NCBI GenBank assembly: GCA_009602725.1
Contig: WELB01000124.1
Span: 304,155 to 368,154, forward strand
Direction of reading: 5' to 3'
DNA: 64,000 nucleotides
Origin: Spirogloea muscicola
Lineage: Eukaryota; Streptophyta; Zygnematophyceae; Spirogloeales; Spirogloeaceae
Both the position numbers and the translations under genes were made by a program. Position 1 is the first letter of the stretch. Every line of letters begins with the position of its first letter. This document shows, in pieces, positions 10,755 through 21,168 of the stretch. Below the pieces are notes generated by a model that worked only from the letters and a program-made list of their open reading frames with translations, was not told the DNA's origin and ran no database searches.

Positions 10755-13700
10755 ATGGCCACGTTCTCCACGGCTGCCAGGGCCACCAGCAGCGCGGGCA
10801 GCCCTCGGTCTCCCGGGACTGTGCGGCGTCCTGCGTCGCCGCGCGCCGGCGTCGGCGCCGCCGTCGGCGAGCACTCTGGGAAGCCCCAGCCGCCATCGCC
10901 CCGGAGCAGGCTCTCGCCGCGCAGCCCGTCAGGCCGGCCCGTGCCCTCGAAGGTCAGCCGCTCGCGCCGCTGCATTTGTCTCCAGCTGGAGCTGATGGAA
11001 GCTCGACCTCTTGTAAGACTGGAGCGGATATCGCAATGTCGTCAAGAGAGCTCGTGGCAGCCGCTTCTCGGGGCCCCGCAGCAATGCTTGTGGCAGACAG
11101 GCTGCAAGCTTCGACTGCATCCGTCGACAATCTCCAGATTCTTGGACAACTCCGACGTATCTGGTCGATGCTTTCCAAGTCCTGCTGGCAAGTGAAAGCA
11201 CTGACCAGCTCTTACCCGATCGTGGCAGGAGAAAGAGGAGCTCACTAAGGAGAAGCTGCAAGCCCTGCAAGACCAGGTTCTGACCTAATTCTCGGTCTCT
11301 TACCGTGGCCAACTGCTCAGCTAGCCATTTTGGTGACGGCTTGTATCAGAGGTCCTCTTCTGACCTGGAACAAGTCTATAGTCGTCACCGAGGAAGGTTT
11401 TCCGTCTGCAGGTCTCGGACTTGCAGAAGGAAAATGCAGGTCTCAAGGCAGCACACGCAGAGGTAAGACAAGTACCTCAAAGAAGCTCAGTGAGTGTCAG
11501 AGAGGGATAGAGATCAGCTCGGTAGAAGCCTGGTGGGGATACTTCAGTATTGTTGACTTCGTCAATGAATTTTGTATATACCAGCACTAGCAGTTACTCA
11601 TTTCTATCTTGCTTCTTGACCAGCTACAGCGGTGCTCACATTCTTTTCTCACCAGGTTGGTGTTGCTCCTGAGGATTACAGCAAGGAGCGCTTCCGACTC
11701 CTGCAAGAGCAGAATCTGCACCTCGAACACAAGGTGCCAACTATGCAATTACTGGTGCTATGATGATGATGAGCTATGCAAATCAATAGTATGGTTGAGC
11801 TATGCTAGACTAACAGTTGCTTTTCAGATCAAGTGAAGCAACTGAAAGCCCCTCACAGAAGCTCCTGCCACTGAGGCAGGCAGGTTGTTGAAGTCTGACA
11901 TAACAGAAGCAATGCCCACAGGTTTGAACATACAGTCTCTGTATTCATTGCGCAGCTGGCCCTGGCTGAAGCTTCAAGGCTGCAGGCTGCCATCCTCAAG
12001 GACGAGATGCTGGCAGCAGTCAAGACTGTGCAGGAAAAGCTAGCAGAGCTTAAGGTTGCCGAGCATGTGAAGACATCGAGGAGCTTGGTGACGACGTTAC
12101 ATTCGCCACGCACTTCATCCTTGAGCACAAGCTCTTCTGACGCCTCTTCCACCATTGCAAAGACGTCGCCTGCGTCGAGCAATTACTTGCCTGCCAGCGT
12201 ATGGTCCAAGGCCGTAGCTCCTAAGGAAGCACCTTCCCCCACTGCTCGTACGACAGCAGCACCTTTGGCCACATCCTCGGGCAGGCGGCTAAGCCTTGTC
12301 GATAGACAAGCAATGCAGATGCCAAGCAGCAGATCGCCACCTGTTGCTGCTGTGCAACCGCCAGCTGTGAAAACTCCACCAAAGCTCGGCCCAAGAGTAG
12401 TGGTGGATGTTGAGTGGCTTGAGGGCCTCGGCGACTGGGCTGGCAAAATTCAGGAGAGGCTCTCGCAGCTCACAGCTCCTTCGGAACAGGTATGTCAGCG
12501 CCTGCTGTCATATCATGACTCGCCGCTTTTCCCTCCCAAACCCAAACCTCCCTCCATTGCTAATCCGAACCCCCAAACTCAAAGGGGTTTGCGAAACGCA
12601 AGAGCAGGCTGAGTGGACTTAGCTAAAGCTGTCAGTTTTGGAACAGGTTTCGAAGCTAGCCGCTGCAATGAATTGCTGACATGTCCTTCTTATAGGGCAA
12701 GCAGGAGCAAATTGAGGTCTCCAGAGGAGGCGATCACATTACTTTAGCAATCCCTTTCTTAGCAACTGGAAGACAACAGGTGGCCACTCAACCACTCAGT
12801 CACATCAACAAGGAGCTCCAACCCCTTGCAGTGAAGCTGGCCCGTCCGTATGAAGGTATTCACAAGTGATTCTCAGCTACTTCATCTCTTGCTTGACTAC
12901 TTGTGACTCATCGTAGTCAAACTCCTGCATCCCAGCTTGCATTGATGCTCTATGAGCAGTGCATTGTCCTCAAGATTACACCACACGTTTTGTTGCTTAA
13001 CATAGTCAAAGTATCAAGTGATGTGTATGTTACAATGTTGAGGACAGCTGTTGTAGTCGATATTCCATTGACATGTAAATTCATCCATTATGATAGCTGA
13101 GCTGCCCGCTTGTGGGAACATTTGCAGAACCCCTTCTAGTACTAGACTACCACGACGTCATGTCACTGGAAGGAACATTGGGAGATCTCCAGCCTCGATT
13201 GCTGAAGCTAGACGGCATCATCAACTCCACCCTCCTCCCAAGCCTTGCAGACGAGGTGTGGTCAAATTTCCTCAACCACAACAGTTCTTCCATGTAGTGG
13301 GCTCTTGTGCTAATCTTCATGTGTAACGAGCCGCCTAAATTGCTTGTGTTTCAGACATACAAAAGTGTGCAGCTGGAGGTGGCAAGCATCAGCAAGGAGA
13401 TCAGTGAGGCAGCAAGATCACTTGGAAAGCTTATGTCTCTTTTACCAGGGCGAGCTCGCCTAGCCAATCACTTGTCTACGACCTCTACAGACCGGGAATC
13501 AGAAGCAGAAACATCAGGGATTACAAGGCAGGGTCTTGAGGGGACTGAGCCACTCAGACAGGCGGAGCTTAACGGCACAGTTGATGGACTGACCCCCAGC
13601 AGTTCTTATGTCCCCTCCTTGGAGGAGTTACTAGTTGGTTGGCCATCTCCTGGCCAACCATCTCCAGAGATCCAAGGACGTCTTGAGAAAATCCTAGAAC

Positions 13701-15171
13701 GGCTCAGGTTTGACTCAGGCCACGTATAGGCTAGTGAGATCATGCCCATCCTTTTGGCAGAGATGCTCTTTTTATCCATCCTGTCTGTCTGTTGTAGCCA
13801 GGTGAAGCATCATGACTTAGTACAAGTGATGGCAGATGGGAGTAACTTGGTGCACGTGGTGATGGTGCATGGAAACTGAGCATGTTCAGTTCCTGCTATG
13901 TAGTCAAGTGATATTATGTTTCAAGCTTACAAGATCTCTTTGACTAAGGGCCCAGGATTTTACCAGGCATGTGGTGGCCGTATGGGCTAGCAAGGAGACA
14001 AGCAAAGACAGCGAGCTGTCATTTTATCGCAAATGTCATCAAGCTCAGGCAAGTGCCGAGATATTTTCTCTGTCCTAAGTAAGCAAATGATGTCCTCACA
14101 GGAGCACACTCAGAAGTGTTAGGGTATGCTCCGGCTTCAATAGCTTCTCAATACTCGCTTTTGATCAAGTGCATTTTGTGTCCGCTTTCACATTTCAACT
14201 TCCTGACACTAAGATCTCCATCGCGCGGCAGGCTGAGCAAGCGTTGAAAGTTATGCAATTGGGGCGTAGTGTACTGCCAGCGATCTTTGCAGATGCAGCA
14301 CAGACCATTGGAGCAGCTGCTCAGGCAATTGATGATGTATGAGACCTTCCTATGGCTGCTGCTACATGGGCATTGTGTGCTTCAGTTCTTCTTGTTTGCC
14401 AATCTGGTCCACCTAGAGCTATTGCCTGACACCCTCACTGGCTGTGCAGGTCCTTGGTGTGCTGGAACATTTGCCTGCTTCTCCAACAGAGCAAGACTTG
14501 AGGCTCCTCCTGACACAGCTTGAGGTGTGCAAGCAGCATAGCCCTTGATGGCTCCTCATGTTGAGCCTCTTGAATCTGTTGTAAATCTGGGACGTATGAT
14601 CACGCTTGACCAACTCTGTTACTAAATTAATGACCTGAAACTGCATGACTGCAGACTAAGGTACCAACAATGCGATCATTCTTGGCCCTTCTCCCCGCCC
14701 CTCAACAACTGGCTGCAATTAACGGCAAGCATTTGACGGAAGCTGCCCTTGATCCAGTTGAGAAATCATATCGTGAGCAGATACAGGTAAGATCAAATTC
14801 CGATCAACTTGTGGAAGCATAGTCCAGGTTGACAGGATAGACAATATGTCTGTTCAGTTGTTCATGGCTTGGTACTTATCTACATGTCAGTAATTTCAAG
14901 GCCCTTCTCCAATCAGTCTGTCTAATGTCAAGACCTCAGGTTGAATACAGTAGTCGTGCCCGTGCACCGCCCGCTTGCCCACTCCTGCTGCTGTCTCTCC
15001 ACTGTCTTTCAACAGAAGGGTCTAAGCCAAGTAGACGATGAAGCGTCTGAAGTCTCCAGATGTTGGCAGAGAGTGGCTCTCTATCTTTCAAAGCATGGCA
15101 TACCTCTAGGTACGCCGCAACTCTTTACCAAGTGCAGGCCCTTATGGGATGCTGCTGAGGCTGAGTCTTGA
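10755..15171 (+). CDS. Coiled-coil protein of unknown function, about 15 exons
   Basis: Exons that keep phase and have good GT-AG borders: 10755-10952 (start ATG; Ser/Pro/Ala-rich), 10986-11012, 11229-11276, 11412-11462, 11656-11733, 11956-12489, 12696-12855, 13128-13255, 13355-13723, 14232-14336, 14450-14524, 14655-14786, 15016-15171. One or two exons between 11013-11228 and 11734-11955 are not resolved. The 11229-12060 exons give heptad-like charged text (EKEELTKEKLQALQDQ, VSDLQKENAGLKAA, RFRLLQEQNLHLEHK), so a coiled coil is likely. The 11956-12489 exon adds a Ser/Thr/Pro linker. The C-terminal third is helical but not obviously coiled. I recognise no family; a cytoskeletal or centrosomal scaffold is only a guess. 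It converges on the MBD-CDC6 gene, with 484 bp between stops. Confidence 0.7.
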
Positions 15172-15655
15172 GCATGCAGGTCGAGGCCTGTCATATTCAA
15201 TCTACCGAATCAAGTGTCGGGTTTGGCAGACTGCCCCAAGTCCTCAGCTAATGCTCACAGAAAGGGTCTCAGATTACCTAGGGGGACAGCGTGGCTGTTC
15301 TTACAAGCGTGTCTTCATCATCTTGCAGAGCGTTTTTGATGGGCTTCAGTTTGAGCGGTCTGCACTCTTCCGAAGCCAGAGTCGCACAAGACCGGAGCTC
15401 AATCTCGGAGAATGAGAGTCACACCTTGCACTTTCGACTCCCCACTTTATTTATGAGCACCGAATTTGATACTGTGCACTTGAAGGCTGCCACATCTGAA
15501 GGACAGTCGTTTAAACAGCCAACAAGGCAGAGAAAGCTGTCTTTTTGTGTTGGACGAATTTTTGTAGCATACATTGCCCTAAAGTACATGGATGCAGTCA
15601 AGCACAAGCGCTGCACGTCGTCCTAGGTAGGACGCTTCGGGCTTTTCTGTTAATG
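15172..15655. other. Intergenic region between convergent genes
   Basis: Holds the 3' ends of the coiled-coil gene and of the MBD-CDC6 gene. No further gene or repeat seen. Confidence 0.5.
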
Positions 15656-18600
15656 TCATGAGTCACTCTTGTGCTGCACCGGAAACCTGGAACCGCCAGG
15701 TTTCAGTAAAATGTTGTAGAAAAATCGCACTCCCTGCAAAGGACATACTGCTCATCATGTTGCTGGCACTGCACACGTCTAGGCATGATCAGGCATGGCA
15801 AGCACTGGAGATTTTCATTTGCCCTTAACCGAACAAGAACGGGCACAGCCAAATATCTGATTATCAGGCCCTCGGCCTTGCTGCCGGCGCCAAATACTGT
15901 AGTACCAGCAAAGAATGCAACTGAATTTGCGCGGGAACAGTGACAGTGATTCAAGCTGACCTGCAGTGCGAAGCAGATGTCTTCCTCACGCACCTTCAAG
16001 GTGACTCTCCGCAATGTATCATCCTTGCTAGAACCCAGCGTCACCAAGGCCTGCAGGACAGAGCTTGATGTGCTTAGTCCGTGCCGTTCTGAGAGCCCTG
16101 AAACAGAGAGACTCTTCCAGTATAGGGCGATGGCTGTGATAACCAGCCCAGAAAATAGAGTAAAGCCCTGAAAGCCCTGCAATCTCTGCAGCCAGTAATT
16201 ACTGAATGATATTTATTAAATGATCATTGTAGTTGAGAAGCTATGAAATAGCACAATTGGCATCTGTGTGCCTTGATTGTACACAACAGCTCCCAGGATG
16301 GCAAGCACTATGACAGATGATTAAATTGGCTTGACAACCTCATGTTGGCCAAGAGCAAGCTATGTAGCATTGCATGGGTTGAGAGGTAGAGTGCCACCTG
16401 ATCGGCCAGGACCTCGGACAGAGAGGATATTTCTGGGGCCGTCAAACAGTGGAGCCCCAACTGTCTGCACAAGTCTGCGTAGGCCTTGACGACCTGCAAG
16501 TGTACCAAGCTTGGTATAAGTAAGAATGCCGTGTGCCAGCTCCTAAACTTCTACGGCATTCTGCTGTGCAAGCTGGGCTCTAGATTGGGCTACTTGCTGC
16601 AATGTCCAGGCTCACCTCGCCAAGTGTTGCGTCCTTCTTCGACTTTCGAAACAGCCGTACGGTGGCACAAAGAATGATCTGCATACGATCATCATGCCTC
16701 AGAAGTGTGCATACCATCACTCGCATTCAAGGAACCTCGTGAATCTCGTACCTTCTCAAGAGCTCTGGTGTATAAGTAAGACAGATTCGGGGTTGAGAAA
16801 GACAGGCAATCTCTTTCATGCAGAGTCTTGTATGATCTGAGCGTGGCTGCTCTCACGGGCATCACACACGGCTTGCCTGCTGGTGCTGGGGCAGCCCCTG
16901 AATGATGTCCACAACTGGCGATCTAAAGGTGGTGGACAATGCCCGGGACATGTGGTGGATCTGAACCTGCAAGTCACAAATTGCAGTCGCCACATGAGAC
17001 TACCTTTGTGTCACCGGGACCTTCTTGCTCATCATGTCATAGACGTGTCAGCTATTGCAGGGCCAGCTATTGCAGTGCTCTTACATGTGGCTGCATTGTT
17101 GAGTGTCCTGGTGAAAGAGAAATCTCCTGTTTCGTCATCAGCACTGTCTGTGGGCTGGCCTGCGAGTCGTCCAATTCCAGAAGCTGCACTGCAGTCCTAC
17201 ACGACCATGACAGATGCGACATTGCTCAGTGCATTACATGTACCAAGACTAGTAGTGGAACCTCATGCCAATCAGGGCCACATGACGTTTTTGCAATCCT
17301 GGAAGCAAGTCAATGTACCTGCAGATGCTGAGGGCCTTGCGTAGGTCACCTGACGCTGCCGCCACTTTCTGGCAGGCAAAGGACCAGATTGAGCAAGTGG
17401 CCGGGATCCACGACAACTGCAATGACTTGGCAGACGCTGGCTCTAGCAGGGAGTAGGCATCAAGGCGATCACAGGAAGGAAGTGACTGCTGCCATTATTG
17501 TTGTTATGCTTGTTATGTCTGCAGGCTTGTGAACATTGTCCAGGACAGGTTTTCGTTCATCTCACCCTGGCACACAGCTCTAGGGCGCGCTCCTCAATGA
17601 CAGGAAAGGTGAGAGACTGCACAATCAGGAACGGGAGTACTGAATGAGCAGGGGACTTGGCAATATAGCTACCTTACTGCGGATGTAGATAAATCTTGAG
17701 AGCCTTGCAATTGCGTCAGAACCTCGGTGCTGGTGGGTGCCACAACTCACCAACAGGCGCTGCTTGAGGATGGCAACTATTTGCTCCTTTGTGTACGGCG
17801 CAAATGCGACTACCTGTGGCGGACCTGCATGCCAATACTTGCAGCACTTTGTTTGAGGTCACGTATTGCAGCAGTGATGCATTCTATGCCGGGCTAGTGC
17901 ACATCAACGTCCACGAGTTCAGGAGCCAAACCGCAATAAGCAGGGCACGGGTCTCACAAGGAAAGCTGCGGAGGCTGGGAAGGAGACGCTCCTGGAGGTC
18001 GATGACATTGGCGATGCCTGAGCAGACCCTCAGATAGTCATTCCTGGTCAGCAGTCATCTGTGATGTTCAAGAGCATGGAACTGGTGCTCACATGAAGAT
18101 CAGGAGATCCGCAGCTTGAATCGGTTATCCAGGGAGGCTTTCCTGGAGCGCACCAACCAACATGCAGCGCGAATGGGGCAGCACTGGGAGCCGGAACAGC
18201 TCAATCAGAACAGCTGAGTCTCTGCCTGCCAGCTGGTCCACCTCGTCAAGAATGAGAAGCCTGCCAAGCAAGCACATATAGCGACTTTGTCAGATTGCAA
18301 AGAACATGGAAGTGATTGACAAATTGAGCATACTTTATATTGGCAGACGTGGCAGGAAGTAGTTGTCTGCTCACATCATGGTTCTTCTTTGTCTATCTGA
18401 AGCAGCCCCAGTGGTGACCATCTGCCTCACAGCAGTCAAGGGGTCAAGTCGTTCCGGCTTGGTGGCCAATTGGGATGAATGGCCCAAGTCAGCAAGGATC
18501 TGCGTGGACGAATTCAATGCAGTTGGAAAACTGGAGACGCTCAGAGTGTTGACTGATGATAGTTTCAAGTCAAACTTGTCAGTGAGAACTTCACTCCACA

Positions 18601-20133
18601 TAGTCAGGTGAAGTGGCACATAGAATCTACATGAGCATCTTCTCACAGTTTCTCAAAGTGTATGTAGCCATCATTGGAGGACTGCATACCTGCCGGTATA
18701 TATCCTGGGGGCTTTGGAGTGCCATGCAGTTTATGAATACCTCCTGTAATGGAGTTTCACAAGCCTGCACAGATGCACCACCAAGATGCTCCAGTCCAGC
18801 GAGATTAATGCGTGCAGCTTCAGGCGTCAAGGCTCAGAGCAGCACTGTTGTGACTGACCTGAGCCCAGACTCTGGCATCGGCCCTGACCGCCTCAACAGT
18901 CAGCGATTTGCCGGTGCCAGGGCAGCCACACAAGTACAGGCTGCAAGGTCGCAGCTGCTCTATGGAGTCCCGCACAATGTTGCCGACCCGTCTCTGCTCT
19001 TCCTCTCGGCAGATGACCTGCTCTGGCCTCTCTGAGAGGTGGAGCGCTTTCTTTGCGGCTGCAAGGTTGCCTGCCAAGCCAGCAGCAACCGCGCAAAGGT
19101 GGCTCAGCAAAATGCAGGCCTCACATTTGTGCTTTGACGCAAAATCAACAGCTACTCGATGGGTTCTTCTTAATTACGTCGGATTAATGTGCAATGGAAA
19201 CAGACTCAGTATAGCTCTCTGCCTAGAGAGCATCAATGCATAATTGATGTCACTGCTCGGATAGTTGAGCTCACATCAACATGTCAAGAACAGCTCTTGC
19301 TTGGCGCCCCAGAAGCCATGATGGCTCACAGATCTGATTATTAGCTGAAGCCTCTCACCTCTGAAGTCCAAGAATTCTGTGCCCGGCAGTAGAGGGCTCG
19401 CCGGGCTGCCTGGTTGTTCTTCTGAACGTAATGGAGATCTCACGCTCATCGGCCGGCCTGATAAGTCGGTGGTCTTTGGTTGGAGCACTAAAGCCTCCTT
19501 GATGCAAGCTGTGCTTCCTGCAGGGGATAAGTCCTCCACGAGGAGCCGCCTTCGGACAGGCCGCGCTACAACGTCGGTGTCCAAGATGCCCAGCACAGGC
19601 CTCTTCTCCAGTACCCCCTTGCCTTGATGCATGGCTGGCACCTGATTCTCCTTCGTCTTGGCCGCGGCTGAGCTCACGTCCGCTGTACATAGGGAGAGAT
19701 CGGGCGCAGCGTGTTGTCAATCAAGGAGGCTCAAGGCACAAGGGTGACCTTCAGACAATGTGGTCACCTGTGGGAGCACATGAGGGACGCACTTTGGACG
19801 GGCTTGTCAAAGCTCCTCGCTGCACCTTTTCCCCAGTCGAAGTCCCGCGGCCGCTGGTCGAGGCCGCTAGTCGCGAGGTGCTGTTGTAGCTGGCGCCGCG
19901 AGCGGATGCAGGTGCCGTCTGGAGCGTAGAAGTAGACATCGATGCCGCAGCCCTTCTTCCGTGGGATGAGCTGCCAGCAGATTCAATACTCAGTTCAATA
20001 CTTTGGAATGAGCGTAGATCTGGGGCAGTGCACAAGACACCTTGCGAGACTTCGGCTCAGGTTTTCGTTGGGACGGTCTCACCTTCTTCGTCCATCCCGG
20101 CGGTGCAGGCCCAAAATATGCTGCTCCGGCCAT
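15656..20133 (-). CDS. CDC6: CDC6 replication licensing ATPase with N-terminal MBD-like domain
   Basis: Seventeen exons, all in phase, 617 residues: 20041-20133, 19793-19970, 19359-19682, 18859-19070, 18690-18764, 18375-18499, 18154-18260, 17958-18017, 17751-17824, 17566-17592, 17319-17368, 17085-17196, 16877-16966, 16616-16678, 16398-16493, 15961-16050, 15656-15733. Walker A GCPGTGKS is at about 247-254 and Walker B LLILDEVDQL at about 337-346. EVFINCMAL, GIANVIDL and sensor 2 SGDLRKAL (about 431-438) follow the CDC6/ORC1 order. A winged helix (VVKAYADLCRQLGL... then LVTLGSSKDDTLRRVTLKV) ends the protein. CDC6 loads the MCM2-7 helicase with ORC and CDT1. Residues about 10-80 instead read PPGW...DVYFYAPDG...RSRRQLQQHL...FDW, the methyl-CpG-binding domain pattern. 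Oddities: a 27-bp exon, a GC-AG intron after 16877, and two in-phase acceptors for exon 4 (19070 or 19058). The CDC6 call is very firm; the fusion rests on exons 1-3. Confidence 0.9.
19793..20133 (-). other. MBD-like domain encoded by exons 1-2 of the CDC6 gene
   Basis: Exon 1 (20041-20133) gives MAGAAYFGPAPPGWTKK and a basic stretch. Exon 2 (19793-19970) gives RKKGCGIDVYFYAPDG, then CIRSRRQLQQHLA and RDFDWGKG. The MBD family pattern is PPGW, a basic strand, DVYY.SP.GK, RS...L..YL and FDF, in that order and spacing. The intron between them is phase 0 with a good donor and acceptor. Exon 2 joins exon 3 (19682) in phase through GTGCGT at 19792 and a TATGTACAG acceptor. A different donor at 19767 is stronger but needs a poor acceptor to hold frame. 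Confidence 0.75.
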
Positions 20134-21168
20134 AGAGCCAACCGGAGCAGCTTCTTTGACGGATACACCCAAAAGCCTACTGTTTGTCTGCACGGCGCGG
20201 TCCTCGGCCGTGCTTCATGGCGGCCATAATCACAGAGCTCGGTGTGACAAAGGGCCAGCCGGCCAGGTCGGACGGTGACTCGTCGAGAAGCTGCAGCTGG
20301 AGGTCAAGGGAGGCACGGCGCGGCGCTCGCGCGGTGCTGAGGAGGGCGGCGTCGGGCACGACAGGACGAGGCAAGGACTCTAGACAGAAGGGTGCTAAGA
20401 AGGGTGGCTGAGCTGCACTGCACTTGGGGCGAGCGAGCTGTGAGCTCGGCCTCCGCTACGTGCTGGAGGGAGGTCTGAAAGGCTGAAGTGGCGGGGCCAG
20501 TGAGGCAGTCGGCACCTTCGCGCCAAAATGCGCGAGCACTTTCGCACGAGGCGCTTCGCGCCAAAAAGCGCGAGAAAATGCGCGAGTCGCTCCGCGCCAA
20601 AATAAAAGGGGGGGTAAAGGAGGAATGCCGGAGCAGGAGATTCGGACTTGCAGTCAGCGGGCCGACGCATCCCGGCATTCACGGTTCAAGCCGTTCCACG
20701 GGTGCCTGGCGGAAGGCTTCCGCTTCGCCCTCCCCGGCGAAGTTCATCATCCGGCCGACTTCCTCCGGCGCGGTTACTCGGGCAGGAGCTGGCGCCAGCC
20801 GCTGATGTCACCGTTCTCGCCACACCCGGGTGCCTCGTCAGCCTTTCCTACGCAGCCGCGTCGCAGCACAAGGCACCCCGCGCCCTCGACGTCGTTAGCG
20901 CCCTACCCCGTCCCCCAACTCGCTTCTGCGTATCAGTCACCAAGCGCAGAGGCTTCACGGCGCACGCTGCATCTCGCCCTCACGCACAACTTATAGTGGG
21001 CGCGCTCGGCATACAAGAGTGCGCAGCGGCTGCCTGCTTGGGGGCTGCGAGCTTAGGGCTGTTCGGCAGAACCTCCACCAGCCGGGTGCATCTTTCGCAC
21101 TGGACCGTTAATTCGTCTTTCGGGGCTGGACGTCTTGCCTACCCTGCCACCGTAGCTACGACTCTGAC
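20134..21168. other. Divergent promoter region CDC6 / ferredoxin-MBL
   Basis: Besides the E2F boxes, this holds a plus-strand open frame from ATG 20811 (MSPFSPHPGASSAFP...) ending at a stop near 20995. It is Ser/Pro/Ala-rich like an organelle-targeting peptide but no splice joins it to the next exon, so it is not called as coding. Confidence 0.45.
20517..20602 (-). promoter_or_regulatory. Cluster of three E2F-type boxes in the CDC6 promoter
   Basis: TTCGCGCCAAAA occurs at 20517-20528 and 20555-20566, and TCCGCGCCAAAA at 20591-20602, all in the same orientation at 38- and 36-bp spacing. Read from the CDC6 side they are TTTTGGCGCGAA, matching the E2F/DP consensus TTTSSCGC. They lie about 385-470 bp upstream of the CDC6 start, in the divergent spacer shared with the ferredoxin-MBL gene. 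CDC6 is a classic E2F target in animals and plants, so S-phase control is the natural reading. Confidence 0.8.

Noticed and set aside
19768-19939. An alternative CDC6 start at 19939 (MSTSTLQTAPASARGASYNS)
   Set aside because: It is in phase with exon 3 through a good donor, but this frame has no conservation, whereas the other frame of the same bases gives a recognisable MBD and joins an upstream exon.
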